The notes beneath the pieces are model-generated. The model saw only the letters and a program-made list of their open reading frames with translations. It did no database searches and had not been told where the DNA came from. Source: LMUY01 sp964247705 (GTDB lineage Bacteria; Pseudomonadota; Alphaproteobacteria; Acetobacterales; Acetobacteraceae). Taken from it: DNA of 64,000 nucleotides. The stretch lies in the NCBI GenBank assembly GCA_964247705.1, contig CAXTVQ010000006.1, positions 1 to 64,000 on the forward strand, in the 5' to 3' direction. Of the stretch, positions 1 through 9,158 are shown piece after piece. The position numbers and the translations under genes were made by a program. Each line of letters begins with the position of its first letter. The first letter of the stretch is position 1.

Positions 1-22
1 CCCTCAAAGGGGAACAGCACAG

Positions 23-577
23 TCAGCCCCCGAACGGCTCTGCGTCCCCATCCGGAACCGGCACTCCGAACGCCTTGATCGTCATGCAGATCAGCCCGTA
101 GTAACCGACGATCCCCACCAGCTCCACCGTGGCCGCGGCCCCCAGCAGGTCCTCCACGGTCCGGTACGTCGCATCCGGCACCTCGTGGTCGTGCAGCAAG
201 TGGTGGGCGAACCGCCACACGGCCTGCTCGTCTTCCTGGTCGAAATGCGGCGTGGCGCCGGTGCGCAGCGCTTCGATCGCCGCCGGATCCAACCCGGCCT
301 TCTCCGCGATCGGCGCGTGCACGAACCACTCGAACCCGGCGCGCCAATAGGCACCCACCGTGATGATCGCCAGTTCCGACAGCCGCGGCGGCAGCGACGT
401 GTCGTAGCGGCAGAACGCGCCGAGCGCCTGCGCCCGGTCGGCCAGCCCGGGGCTGTGCAGCCAGGCCAGCAACGGCCCTTGCACCACGCCGCGGGGGCTG
501 GACCTGATCGCGTCGGCCACGCGCTGCTGCTCCGGCGTCATCGCCGCGTCAGCCAGGATGGGGAGGCGGTAGGTCAT
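23..577 (-). CDS. Carboxymuconolactone decarboxylase (CMD) family protein
   Basis: A 184-residue single-domain protein of the CMD/AhpD-like fold. Glu68, the Glu-Trp pair at 83-84 and His87 fit the CMD pattern of a Glu followed by EWxxH. The paired CxxC of AhpD peroxidase partners is absent, so a redox role is unlikely. A decarboxylase or lactone-hydrolase-like role fits better, but the substrate cannot be read from sequence. I chose the ATG at 577 because homology begins at MTYRLP. It overlaps the stop of the upstream BKACE gene as ATGA, which implies translational coupling and a shared catabolic role. The open frame runs further upstream but only as a shadow of that gene. Confidence 0.85.
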   Translation of the reverse strand: MTYRLPILADAAMTPEQQRVADAIRSSPRGVVQGPLLAWLHSPGLADRAQALGAFCRYDTSLPPRLSELAIITVGAYWRAGFEWFVHAPIAEKAGLDPAAIEALRTGATPHFDQEDEQAVWRFAHHLLHDHEVPDATYRTVEDLLGAAATVELVGIVGYYGLICMTIKAFGVPVPDGDAEPFGG

Positions 578-1506
578 ATCGCTGTCTTGTCTCCGCCCTT
601 GAGGGAAAGGATCTCGCGCGCTTCGTCCGGCGTGGCGATCTGCAGGCCCAAGCCCTCGATGATCTGCCGCGCCAACCGAACCTGCACCGCCGACGAGGTG
701 GCGAGCTGGCCCGGTCCGGCCCACAAACTGTCCTCCAACCCCACCCGCACGTTGCCGCCCATCGCCGCCGCGATAGCCGCAACCCGGAGTTGGGCGGCGC
801 CTGCGCCGAGCACGGACCAGCGGTATTGGTCGCCGAACAGCCGGTCCGCGGTGCGGCGCATGTGCGCGATGTCCTCCGGGTGGGTGCCGATGCCGCCCAG
901 GATGCCGAACACCGACTGCACGAACAGCGGCGGCTTCACCAGCCCGCGGTCCAGGAAGTGCTTCAGGTTATACAGATGGGCGATGTCGTAGCACTCGAAC
1001 TCGAAGCGGGTGCCGTTCTCGCTGCAGGTTTCGAGGATGAATTCGATATCGGCGAAGCTGTTGCGGAACACCAGGTCCTTGGTCGCGAGCAACGCCGGGC
1101 GTTCCCAGTCGTGCTTGAACTCCTTGTAGCGGTCGAGCAGGTGGAACAGGCCGAAATTGATCGAGCCCATGTTGAGGCTGGCCACTTCCGGCTTGAACAC
1201 GGCGGCCGGGCGGACGCGTTCCTCCTTGGACATGAACGGGCTGCCGCCGGTGGTGATGTTGATCACCGCATTGGTCTGCTGCTTCACGCGGGGCAGGAAG
1301 CGGGCGAAGGCTTCCGGCGTCTGGTCCGGCTTGCCGGTTTCGGGGTCGCGGGCGTGCAGGTGGATCACCGCGGCGCCCGCTTCGGCGGCCCCGACGGCAT
1401 CGGCGGTGATCTGGTCCGGTGTGATCGGCAGGTGGGGCGACATGGAGGGCGTGTGGATCGCGCCCGTCACGGCGCAGGTGACGATGACTTTGCGGCTCGC
1501 TGCCAT
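574..1506 (-). CDS. BKACE family 3-keto acid cleavage enzyme (DUF849)
   Basis: A 310-residue TIM-barrel enzyme of the beta-keto acid cleavage family. Members condense a 3-keto acid with acetyl-CoA to give acetoacetate and a new CoA ester. The zinc ligands are visible as His49 and His51 in the motif IHLHARDP. The family signatures ITTGG near residue 120 and GxGAAQ near 230 are present. Length and start (MAASRKVIVTCAVTGA) match the family. The exact keto acid (3-keto-5-aminohexanoate, dehydrocarnitine or another) cannot be told by eye. It is the first gene of a two-gene unit with the CMD protein, whose start overlaps its stop by four bases. Confidence 0.9.
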   Translation of the reverse strand: MAASRKVIVTCAVTGAIHTPSMSPHLPITPDQITADAVGAAEAGAAVIHLHARDPETGKPDQTPEAFARFLPRVKQQTNAVINITTGGSPFMSKEERVRPAAVFKPEVASLNMGSINFGLFHLLDRYKEFKHDWERPALLATKDLVFRNSFADIEFILETCSENGTRFEFECYDIAHLYNLKHFLDRGLVKPPLFVQSVFGILGGIGTHPEDIAHMRRTADRLFGDQYRWSVLGAGAAQLRVAAIAAAMGGNVRVGLEDSLWAGPGQLATSSAVQVRLARQIIEGLGLQIATPDEAREILSLKGGDKTAI

Positions 1507-1598
1507 TGGCTTCACTCCCAGTTGGAAGCAGCCTAGTCCTGATGCAGAGACGGTCAATTCACCTCGGCATTCGGCATCCCGACCGGCGTCGGTGAACC

Positions 1599-2168
1599 CT
1601 AATAGTCCAGCCTGGTCAGCACGGCGTCGGTCGGCACCTCGAAATCGGTCAACCGCAAGCCGCCGGGGACGAAGATCTGGAGTATGTCGAGCGTGAAGTG
1701 GCCGGAAGAGCGATCCGTCTTCCCGGCGGCCGGCGCAGACATTCCCTTGAAAGCCCAATAATCCTTGGTCAGCCGTCCAGTGGCGAAATTGGACATGTCC
1801 CCCCACTCCGGCAACACAGCGAGGTTCGCGCGCGCGACCCGGCGGAATTCAGTATCGCTCGGCCCGCTCCGCTTGCGGATCGCAAGGTAGGAGTCGTGAT
1901 CCATCCACCACTCGCCGCCAAGTCTGTCCGCAAGCGTCTTGGACTTGCGGCCCGTGAAGCGGAACAAGCGGTCGCCGTGCTCCAGGCGAACGACGATCCG
2001 GCTCCCCATCCCACCATTGAACTTGCTGTTCGCTTTGAGCATTGCCTTGCCCCGAAGGCCGTGCGGGAACTGGAAGCCATTGGCCCTCAAAGAGGCAAGC
2101 TGATAGCACCATCCGCGGCTGAACGCCTCGTTCGCCGTTCCTTGAGCCAAATACTCTAGCGACGCCAT
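1599..2168 (-). CDS. Hypothetical protein
   Basis: A 189-residue soluble protein that I do not recognise. It has no signal peptide or membrane segment. A notable stretch is LFRFTGR followed by GEWWMDHDSYLAIRKR around residues 68-99. The rest is of mixed composition. Codon choice is somewhat less GC-rich than in the neighbours, which may mean a recent arrival. It stands alone: about 90 bases separate it from the BKACE gene downstream, and it is divergent from the exonuclease gene. Confidence 0.6.
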   Translation of the reverse strand: MASLEYLAQGTANEAFSRGWCYQLASLRANGFQFPHGLRGKAMLKANSKFNGGMGSRIVVRLEHGDRLFRFTGRKSKTLADRLGGEWWMDHDSYLAIRKRSGPSDTEFRRVARANLAVLPEWGDMSNFATGRLTKDYWAFKGMSAPAAGKTDRSSGHFTLDILQIFVPGGLRLTDFEVPTDAVLTRLDY

Positions 2169-2284
2169 CCGGACCTCGGCACTTTTTCATATCGATACCA
2201 ACATGACGGGAGGATTTGCGCGGCGCAATCGGCATTGTCCGGCGGCCAATGCAATCGGCCTTGCGTTCGCTTACAACCATCGGC

Positions 2285-3331
2285 ATGCCGCCCCACCCCG
2301 ATACCTGGCTCAAAGTCCTCCCCGACGGCCTCTACTGCGACCCCGGCGGCTTTTACATCGACCCGCTCCGCCCGGTAGACCGCGCCGTCATCACCCACGC
2401 CCACGCCGACCACGCCAGGCCCGGCCACGCCCACGTCCTGGCCAGTGCCGAAACGCTCGCGATCATGCGGGTGCGCATGGGGGAGGACCGCGCCGGCGTG
2501 CAGCAACAAGCCTTGCCGTATGGCGAGGTGCTCACGGTCGGCGAGGTCCGCGTGTGGCTGCAACCGGCCGGTCACGTGCTGGGCGCCAGCCAAGTCGCGA
2601 TGGAGTGGCGCGGCTCCCGGGCGGTGGTCTCCGGCGACTACAAGCGGGTGGCCGACCCAACCTGCGCGCCGTTCGAGCCGATCCCCTGCGACGTGTTCGT
2701 GACGGAGGCGACCTTTGCCCTGCCGGTGTTCCACCACCCGCCGCCCGCCGCCGAGATCGCCAAGCTGCTGGCGAGCGTGACGCTGTTCCCGGAGCGCACG
2801 CACGTGGTCGGCGCCTACGCGCTCGGCAAGTGCCAACGGGTGATCGCGCTGCTGCGGCAAGCGGGCTGGGACCGGCCGATCTACCTGCACGGCGCCCAGG
2901 CCCCGCTCTGTGCGGCGTACGAACGGCTCGGCGTGCATCTGGGCGAATTGCGTCCGGCGACGGTGGCGGCCAAGGCGGAGCTGGCGGGCGCGATCGTCAT
3001 TGCGCCGCCGGGTGCGATCGCGGACCGTTGGGCAAGGCGGCTGGCGGAACCGGTCGTGTGCCTCGCCTCGGGTTGGATGCGGGTGCGGCAACGTGCCCGG
3101 TCGCGCGGGGTCGAGCTCCCGCTGGTGATCAGTGACCACGCGGACTGGACGGAGCTGAACCAAACCGTGGACGAGGTCGGAGCGCCCGAAATCTGGGTGA
3201 CGCATGGCCGCGAGGAGGCGCTGATCCACGAAGTCGCCAAGCGCGGCGTCCGCGGTCGCGCCCTGCGGCTACTAGGCTACGGTGACGAAGAGGAGGAGAC
3301 CGCAACGGACTCACCCGCCGAACCCGCGTAG
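2285..3331 (+). CDS. Ligase-associated-type DNA exonuclease (metallo-beta-lactamase/beta-CASP fold)
   Basis: A 348-residue metallo-beta-lactamase-fold nuclease of the group annotated as ligase-associated DNA exonuclease or mRNA 3'-end-processing-like. The metal site is seen in THAHADHA (His38, His40, Asp42, His43), with GHVLGAS near 98 and SGDYK near 117. SDHADW near 283 is a late metal-site His. In many alphaproteobacteria this gene lies beside an ATP-dependent DNA ligase and an Lhr-like helicase. Neither is next to it here, so the module is split or partly lost. I chose the ATG at 2285 because the family starts close to PHPDTWLKV. Three upstream in-frame Met codons would only add an unrelated extension. 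Confidence 0.88.
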   Translation: MPPHPDTWLKVLPDGLYCDPGGFYIDPLRPVDRAVITHAHADHARPGHAHVLASAETLAIMRVRMGEDRAGVQQQALPYGEVLTVGEVRVWLQPAGHVLGASQVAMEWRGSRAVVSGDYKRVADPTCAPFEPIPCDVFVTEATFALPVFHHPPPAAEIAKLLASVTLFPERTHVVGAYALGKCQRVIALLRQAGWDRPIYLHGAQAPLCAAYERLGVHLGELRPATVAAKAELAGAIVIAPPGAIADRWARRLAEPVVCLASGWMRVRQRARSRGVELPLVISDHADWTELNQTVDEVGAPEIWVTHGREEALIHEVAKRGVRGRALRLLGYGDEEEETATDSPAEPA

Positions 3332-3393
3332 GGCGCACATCGTCCGCCATGCCCGGCACGCCAAATCATTCAATCAACGCCAGACATCGTTGG

Positions 3394-4089
3394 TCATCCA
3401 TCCGGCCGGCGCGAAGGCGGGCCACCCTCCCACCGCCAATCGGCCTCGGCTCGCGGAGCCGCCCCGTCCTCTTCCGTGAACCGCGCCGCCTCCTTCAGCG
3501 GCGGATGCACCGTCATCCGCGCCGCGTCCAACCCGAGGTCGCGGCAGATTTCGGTGATGACCTCCTCGATTGGCCGGCTGCTCAGCTCGTCTGCCACGTC
3601 CAGCCGCTCCGTCAGCGCCTCGGTCAGCCGCTCCGCCCGCTCGCCGTCCGCCTGGTGTCCGATCACCTCCGTGACCCGGCGCGCAACCTGCCGTCGCGCC
3701 ATTGCCTCCCGGTCATCGGCCGCGCTGCGCCGGGCCCAGCCACGGTCGAGCCGCTCCGCCATCGCGACCGTCAGCCGGATCGAGCGCGAGACCTTGGCAA
3801 ACGTGGCCGCAATGATGTTGGCCCGCGCTACGACCGTCTGCCGCGCTTCGGCCGCCGCCGCATAGGCCCGGTCCTGCTCGATCGCCTCGGCCAGCGAGGT
3901 GGCAATCGGCGGGATGTCGTCGCTGACGCTGAGCTGCGCTACGGCCTCGGCCGCCGTGGTCTCAGCCTCTGCAGCCCGGCCGACCATGCGCGCGACGCTC
4001 AGCCCGATTTGTACCAGCTCCGCCAACGCGTCGCGGAACGCGTCCGGGGCGCGTGCAATCAGGTCGGAGCGAGGAAGGGCTGAGTCCAT
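3394..4089 (-). CDS. Conserved hypothetical protein, mostly alpha-helical
   Basis: A 231-residue protein, rich in Ala, Arg and Glu and predicted by eye to be almost entirely helical. It has no signal peptide or membrane span. The middle (about 75-150) is highly charged and could form a coiled coil. The C-terminus is Pro/Gly/Arg-rich and looks disordered. I do not recognise a domain. It converges on the exonuclease gene with a 62-base gap. The start at 4089 (MDSALPR) was chosen over an in-frame ATG 12 codons upstream because it has the more typical context. Confidence 0.65.
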   Translation of the reverse strand: MDSALPRSDLIARAPDAFRDALAELVQIGLSVARMVGRAAEAETTAAEAVAQLSVSDDIPPIATSLAEAIEQDRAYAAAAEARQTVVARANIIAATFAKVSRSIRLTVAMAERLDRGWARRSAADDREAMARRQVARRVTEVIGHQADGERAERLTEALTERLDVADELSSRPIEEVITEICRDLGLDAARMTVHPPLKEAARFTEEDGAAPRAEADWRWEGGPPSRRPDG

Positions 4090-4222
4090 AGAACATATGT
4101 AGAACGCAGGTCGCATACACGTCAAGCGGGTCTTATGTGGTCACGGCGTAACTACTCCGTTCCTGCGATGGTAGAGATGCCGAACACTGCAAATGCCATG
4201 AGGGTCCACCATGGAGATAAGC

Positions 4223-5128
4223 CTAAGTCTCCGTTCCAGGTGTTCGCACGAAGTCGATAAACGCCCGCAGCGGCCCCGGCACCAAGCGCCGCCCCGAGTA
4301 ATACAGGAACGGCCCGGAAAACCGCGGCCACCACCCCTCCAGCACCGGCGCCAGCCGCCCCGCGTCCAAATGCGGCCGCAGCCAGTCCTCGAACGAACAG
4401 AACACCCCGCACCCGGCCATCGCCGCGTCCAACGCCAAATCCACCGCGTTGGTCCGAACCACCAGCCGGCTCGGCGGATCGATCCGCACCACCTCGCCAT
4501 CCCGCTCGAACTCCCAGGGCGGCGTCGCCCCGCTGTCGAACCGGTGGCGCAGGCACGCATGGGCAAGCAAGTCCCGCGGATGCTCCGGGTGGCCATGGCG
4601 CGCAAGGTAGCCGGGTGCGGCGGCGGCCGCGAACCGCTGCACGCGAGGCCCGATCGGCACCGCAATCATGTCCTGCTCCAGCCGCTCGTCATACCGGATG
4701 CCGGCGTCGCACCCGGCGGCCAGCACGTCCACGAAACTGTCCTCCGCCACCACCTCCAGCCGGATCTCGGGATACGCGGCGAGGAACGGCGGCACGACCC
4801 TTGGCAACACCAGCCGTGCCGCACTCACCGGCACGTTCAGCCGCAGCGTCCCCGCCGGGCGGTCGCGCGAGCCGGACGCCGCGTCCAGCGCCGCCTCCAT
4901 CTCCGCCAGCGCCGGGCCGAGCCGTTCCAGCAGGCGTCCGCCCGCCTCCGTCGGCAGCACGCTGCGCGTCGTGCGGTGGAACAGCCGCACGCCCAACCGA
5001 GCCTCCAGCCGCCGCACCGCCTCGCTGAGCCCGGACGCGCTCACGCCGCCGGCCCGCGCGCCGTCCCGAAAACCACGGCCGCGCGCCACCGCCACGAACG
5101 CCTGCAACTCGCCGAGTTCGACCTTCAC
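4223..5128 (-). CDS. LysR family transcriptional regulator
   Basis: A 301-residue LysR-type regulator. The N-terminal winged helix-turn-helix spans residues 1-60, with the typical GVSASGLSEAVRRLEARLGVRLFHRTTRSV stretch (too long to quote in one motif, residues 28-57). A periplasmic-binding-protein-like effector domain follows from about residue 90. The start codon is GTG. It is divergent from the aldo-keto reductase at 5223 with a 94-base intergenic region. LysR proteins usually control the divergent gene, so that reductase is the likely target. The inducer is unknown. Confidence 0.93.
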   Translation of the reverse strand: MKVELGELQAFVAVARGRGFRDGARAGGVSASGLSEAVRRLEARLGVRLFHRTTRSVLPTEAGGRLLERLGPALAEMEAALDAASGSRDRPAGTLRLNVPVSAARLVLPRVVPPFLAAYPEIRLEVVAEDSFVDVLAAGCDAGIRYDERLEQDMIAVPIGPRVQRFAAAAAPGYLARHGHPEHPRDLLAHACLRHRFDSGATPPWEFERDGEVVRIDPPSRLVVRTNAVDLALDAAMAGCGVFCSFEDWLRPHLDAGRLAPVLEGWWPRFSGPFLYYSGRRLVPGPLRAFIDFVRTPGTET

Positions 5129-5222
5129 TGTTCGCCATCCCGCACAGCCTGTTCGAGTATTGCGCCGTTATCCCGCACGCCGGCAACGCCCAGCTAGGGG
5201 ATCTACCGACAAGGAGCCGACC

Positions 5223-6092
5223 ATGACCAAGACCGCAGCAGGCACCATCAACCTCGGCCACCGCACCGTGAACCGCCTCGGCTACGGCGCCATGCAGCTC
5301 GCCGGGCCCGGCGTGTTCGGCCCGCCGAAGGACCCCGAAGCCGCCCGCACCGTGCTGCGCGAGGCCGTCGCCAGCGGCGTGAACCACATCGACACCTCGG
5401 ACTTCTACGGCCCCCACGTCACCAACCAGCTCATCCGCGAGGCGCTGGCGCCGTATCCCGAGGACCTCGTGATCGTGACCAAGGTCGGCGCCCGCCGCGG
5501 CGAGGACAAATCCTGGAACCCGGCCTTCTCCCGCGAGGAGCTGACGGCGGCGGTGCACGACAACCTGCGCAACCTGGGCGTGGACGCGCTCGACGTCGTG
5601 AACCTGCGCTGCATGATCGACCCCCACCACCCGGCGGAAGGCTCGCTCGAAGCGCCGCTCACCGTGCTGGCGGACCTGCAGCGCCAAGGCCTGATCCGCC
5701 AGATCGGCATGAGCCACGTCACCGCGGCGCAGGTTGCCGAGGGCCGCCGGGTCTGCGGCGAGATCGTCTGCGTGCAGAACAACTATAACCTGGCGCACCG
5801 CGAGGACGACGCGCTGCTGGACGAACTGGCGCGCCACGGCACCGCCTTCGTGCCGTACTTTCCGCTGGGCGGCTTCAACCCGCTGCAATCCTCGGTGCTC
5901 TCCGGCGTTGCGGAGCGGCTGGGGGCCACGGTGATGCAGGTGGCGCTGGCCTGGCTGCTGCACCGCTCGCCCAACATCGCGCTGATCCCCGGCACGTCGT
6001 CGGTGGCCCATCTGCGGGAGAACCTCGCAGCAGCCGGGCTGACCTTGCCGGAGGACGCGCTGGCGGCGCTGGACGGGATCGGCGCGGCCTAG
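5223..6092 (+). CDS. Aldo/keto reductase family oxidoreductase
   Basis: A 289-residue NADPH-dependent aldo-keto reductase with a TIM-barrel fold. Catalytic Asp57 and Tyr62 (HIDTSDFYG) and Lys87 (VIVTKVGA) are visible. The usual catalytic His position reads LRCM here, so the tetrad is not complete in the classical way; this also occurs in some bacterial branches. The start follows AAGGAG at a good distance. The gene is divergent from the LysR regulator, probably its controller. Its TAG stop shares the palindrome CTAG (6089-6092) with the stop of the convergent amidotransferase gene. Substrate unknown. Confidence 0.88.
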   Translation: MTKTAAGTINLGHRTVNRLGYGAMQLAGPGVFGPPKDPEAARTVLREAVASGVNHIDTSDFYGPHVTNQLIREALAPYPEDLVIVTKVGARRGEDKSWNPAFSREELTAAVHDNLRNLGVDALDVVNLRCMIDPHHPAEGSLEAPLTVLADLQRQGLIRQIGMSHVTAAQVAEGRRVCGEIVCVQNNYNLAHREDDALLDELARHGTAFVPYFPLGGFNPLQSSVLSGVAERLGATVMQVALAWLLHRSPNIALIPGTSSVAHLRENLAAAGLTLPEDALAALDGIGAA

Positions 6093-6874
6093 GCCGCCAG
6101 CGCCCGGCACTCGATCGGCTGCAACTGCACGCCGCGGTCCGGCCCCGGAACCAGGGTGCAGCCGGACGGGACGGCGTTCCAGCCGCCCGCCGCGTCGTCG
6201 ATCGGTTCGGACACCACGATCAGCCCGGTGGCGGTCTGGCGCCAGTACAGCGTCGCTGGGCGGGCGTCCGAGGCCCAGCGGAACGCCCAGAGCTGCACGC
6301 CGTCGGTCAACGCGGCGGTGAAGCGCAGCGGTGCGGCGATGCCGGCCGCCGCCATCAGGCTGCTGATCTCGGCCAGCGTGTCGACCATCGCACCCACCGG
6401 GTCGTGCTGGAGCCCGCGGGCCAGGGCGGCGAGGAAGATCGCCTCGGAATCGGTCGTGCCGGTGCGCTGGTGATACAGCTCGTCCGGGATCATCGCCTCC
6501 ACCCGGCGCCGCACCCGGGCCCACTCGCCCACCTGGCCGTTATGCATGAACAGCATCCGCCCGGCGGCGAACGGATGGCAGTTCGCGCGGGAGGTCGCGG
6601 TGCCGGTGGCGGCGCGGACATGGGCGAAGAACAGCCCGGAGCGCACCTGGGCCGCCAGCGAGCGCAGGTTCTCGTCCGACCAGGCCGGCCGCACTTCGCG
6701 ATACAGGCCGGGTTCCGGGCGCTCGCCGTACCAACCGAGGCCGAAGCCGTCGCCGTTGGTCTCGGTCTTGCCTTCGCTCGCGTGCAGCGACTGGTGCACC
6801 AGCGAACGGCAGGGTGCGCAAACCAGCGTCTCGATCGGGATCGGCTCACCCTGATAGGCAAGAAAACGGCACAT
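6089..6874 (-). CDS. Class II glutamine amidotransferase
   Basis: A 261-residue Ntn-hydrolase of the glutamine amidotransferase type 2 class (YafJ/EgtC-like). The nucleophile is Cys2 in MCRFLAYQG, exposed after Met removal, which fixes the start at 6874. Other class motifs are NGDGFGLGWY near residues 40-50, FAHVRAATGT near 85 and HNGQ near 109. There is no synthetase or isomerase domain, so it must work with a partner or act as a stand-alone hydrolase. No ergothioneine genes lie nearby, so EgtC is not supported by context. It is convergent with the aldo-keto reductase and divergent from fabD. Confidence 0.9.
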   Translation of the reverse strand: MCRFLAYQGEPIPIETLVCAPCRSLVHQSLHASEGKTETNGDGFGLGWYGERPEPGLYREVRPAWSDENLRSLAAQVRSGLFFAHVRAATGTATSRANCHPFAAGRMLFMHNGQVGEWARVRRRVEAMIPDELYHQRTGTTDSEAIFLAALARGLQHDPVGAMVDTLAEISSLMAAAGIAAPLRFTAALTDGVQLWAFRWASDARPATLYWRQTATGLIVVSEPIDDAAGGWNAVPSGCTLVPGPDRGVQLQPIECRALAA

Positions 6875-7008
6875 CGGGCTTACTCGCAACGCAAATTCGG
6901 ATCGTTGCCGTTTAGCATCGCGGCGCGCTGAGGGCACGTTATTTGACAGGGTGCATGGCTGACGCGACAACGCCGCGGTTCCACCCCTCGATCCCGGACG
7001 CCAACGTC

Positions 7009-7953
7009 ATGCCCGTTCACGCCTTCATCTTCCCCGGCCAGGGCAGCCAATCGGTCGGCATGGGGCGGGACCTGGCCGCCGCCTTCGCCCCGGCGCGCGA
7101 GGTATTCGGCGAGGTGGACGACACGCTGAACCAGAAGCTGTCCAAGCTGATGTTCGAGGGCCCGGCAGAGGAGCTGACGCTGACCGAGAACACCCAGCCG
7201 GCGCTGATGGCAATGTCGCTGGCGGTGCTGCGCGTGATGGAGGCGGAGGGCGGCTTCCGGCTGAAGGAGCGGGTTGCGGTGGTGGCCGGACACTCGCTCG
7301 GCGAATACAGCGCGCTGGCGGCGGCCGGCAGCCTGGGGGTTGCCGAGTGCGCGCGCCTGCTGCGCCGCCGCGGCGAGGCGATGCAGCGCGCGGTTCCGGC
7401 GGGCGAGGGGGCGATGGCCGCACTTCTGGGCACCGACCTCGAGGCGGCGCGGGCGATTTGCGAGGAAGCCGCGCAAGGCGAGGTGGTCGAGGCGGCCAAC
7501 GACAATGGCGGCGGCCAGGTGGTGATCTCCGGCCATCGCACGGCGGTGGAGCGCGCGGTGGAGGTGGCCAAGGCGCACGGCATCAAGCGGGCGATGCTCC
7601 TGCCGGTGTCGGCGCCGTTCCACTGCGCGCTGATGGCCCCGGCCGCCGAGGTGATGGAGGACGCGCTGGGCCAGGCGGCGCTGATCGGGCCAGCCGTGCC
7701 GCTGATCGCCAACGTGACGGCGGCCAAGGCGGTCGACCCCGACGAGATCCGCGCGCTGCTGGTGCAGCAGGTGACGGGCACGGTGCGCTGGCGGGAGTGC
7801 CTGCTGGCAGCGGTGGAGCTGGGTGTGGACAGTTTCGTCGAGCTTGGGGCCGGCAAGGTGCTGTCCGGGCTGGTGCGCCGGGTCACGCCGGACGCGCGGG
7901 CGGCAGCGGCCGGCACGCCGGCGGAGATCGAGGCGGTGCTGAAGGCGTTGTAG
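7009..7953 (+). CDS. fabD: Malonyl-CoA:ACP transacylase FabD
   Basis: A 314-residue enzyme that transfers malonyl from CoA to acyl carrier protein at the entry of fatty acid synthesis. Nucleophile Ser96 is in GHSLGEY, the oxyanion-hole GQGSQ is at 10-15, and catalytic His205 is in SAPFHCALM. Length is normal for the family. I used the ATG at 7009 because family members start at xxHAFIFPGQG. The gene is separated from the usual fabG-acpP-fabF neighbours and sits next to a lipoprotein gene instead. Confidence 0.95.
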   Translation: MPVHAFIFPGQGSQSVGMGRDLAAAFAPAREVFGEVDDTLNQKLSKLMFEGPAEELTLTENTQPALMAMSLAVLRVMEAEGGFRLKERVAVVAGHSLGEYSALAAAGSLGVAECARLLRRRGEAMQRAVPAGEGAMAALLGTDLEAARAICEEAAQGEVVEAANDNGGGQVVISGHRTAVERAVEVAKAHGIKRAMLLPVSAPFHCALMAPAAEVMEDALGQAALIGPAVPLIANVTAAKAVDPDEIRALLVQQVTGTVRWRECLLAAVELGVDSFVELGAGKVLSGLVRRVTPDARAAAAGTPAEIEAVLKAL

Positions 7954-8001
7954 CAACCCCGGTTCGAATTGCGCGCTGAGACTGCCAAGGAGTAAGCCGC
8001 G

Positions 8002-8394
8002 ATGTCCCGACTGCCCACCATGGTCTTTCTAACCACCATCGCGCTCGGCGGATGTGCGGCGATCGAGCGCAACGCGGCGCAGGACCGGGAAAGCCTGCTC
8101 TCGGCGTCGGGCTTCACTGTCCTGCCGGCCAACAACCCGCAGAGCCAGGCTATGCTGGCCAAGCTGCCGGCCAACCGCGTATCGCAGATCATCCAGGGCA
8201 ACAACGTCTCGTACGTGTATCCGGACCCGGTGCTCTGCCACTGCCTCTACACCGGCGGGCAGCAGGCGTTCGCGCAATACTCCGCCTATGTGCAGCAACG
8301 CCGGATCGCGGACGAGCAGGTCACCGCAGCACAGTTGAACTACGACGGCGGGTGGGACTGGGGCCCCTGGGGCGGCTACGGCGGCTGGCGCTAA
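8002..8394 (+). CDS. Small putative lipoprotein
   Basis: A 130-residue secreted protein with a lipobox: signal residues 1-17 end in ALGG and lipidated Cys18 follows. The mature part has conserved-looking PDPVLCHCLYTGGQQAF around residue 76 and a Trp/Gly-rich tail (GWDWGPWGGYGGWR). An AAGGAG ribosome site precedes the ATG. Its TAA stop overlaps the stop codon of the convergent ABC ATPase gene. The function is unknown; similar small envelope proteins are common in alphaproteobacteria. Confidence 0.75.
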   Translation: MSRLPTMVFLTTIALGGCAAIERNAAQDRESLLSASGFTVLPANNPQSQAMLAKLPANRVSQIIQGNNVSYVYPDPVLCHCLYTGGQQAFAQYSAYVQQRRIADEQVTAAQLNYDGGWDWGPWGGYGGWR

Positions 8395-9158
8395 CCCGCT
8401 AGCACCGACGCCAGGAAAGCCCGCGTCCGCACCTCCTGCGGCTCGGCGAACAGGCGGCGCGCCGGACCCGTCTCCACGACCCGGCCGTGGTCCATGAACA
8501 CCACCCGGTGGCCGACCTCGCGGGCGAACCCCAGTTCGTGCGTCACCACCAGCATCGTCGTGCCGCGCTCCGCCAGCGCGCGCATCACGGCCAGCACCTC
8601 GCCCACCAGCTCCGGATCCAGCGCCGACGTCGGCTCGTCGAACAGCATCAGGCGGGGCCGCATCGCGAGCGCACGGGCGATGGCCACCCGTTGCTGCTGG
8701 CCGCCGGAGAGTTCGGCCGGATAGGCATGCGCCTTCTGCGCCAGCCCCACCTGCGCCAGCAGCGCCCGCGCTTGCGCCTCCGCGTCCGGCCGGGTCTGGC
8801 GCAGGACGTGCACCGGTCCCTCCATCACGTTTGCCAGCGCCGTCATGTGCGGGAACAGGTTGAAGCGCTGGAACACCATCCCTGTCGCGCGGCGCTGGCG
8901 GGCGATCTCGGGCTCCGGCAGGCGGTGCAGCCGGCCGCCAACCTGGCGATAGCCGACCAGCTCGCCCTCCAGCCACAACGCCCCGCGGTCAAACCGCTCC
9001 AACTGGTTCACACAGCGCAGGAACGTGGTCTTGCCGGACCCGGATGGACCGATCAGGCACACCACCTCGCCCTGTGCGACCTCCAGCGTCACGTCGCTCA
9101 GCGCCTGCACCGGGCCGAACGACTTGCCGACACGCTCCGCCCGGACGATCGCGCTCAT
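8391..9158 (-). CDS. Polar amino-acid ABC transporter, ATP-binding protein
   Basis: A 255-residue ABC ATPase. Walker A is GPSGSGKTT (about 37-45), the signature is LSGGQQQR (about 153) and Walker B is LMLFDEPTSALDP (about 173). It is most like GlnQ/HisP-type subunits of amino-acid importers. It is the last gene of the DUF1028-binding protein-permease-ATPase operon. Its ATG overlaps the permease stop as ATGA. The substrate is not identifiable from this subunit. Confidence 0.95.
   Translation of the reverse strand: MSAIVRAERVGKSFGPVQALSDVTLEVAQGEVVCLIGPSGSGKTTFLRCVNQLERFDRGALWLEGELVGYRQVGGRLHRLPEPEIARQRRATGMVFQRFNLFPHMTALANVMEGPVHVLRQTRPDAEAQARALLAQVGLAQKAHAYPAELSGGQQQRVAIARALAMRPRLMLFDEPTSALDPELVGEVLAVMRALAERGTTMLVVTHELGFAREVGHRVVFMDHGRVVETGPARRLFAEPQEVRTRAFLASVLAG

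Noticed and set aside
4689..6524. 611-codon minus-strand open frame across the LysR, AKR and amidotransferase region
   Set aside because: It covers three confident genes in other frames and has no recognisable motif.
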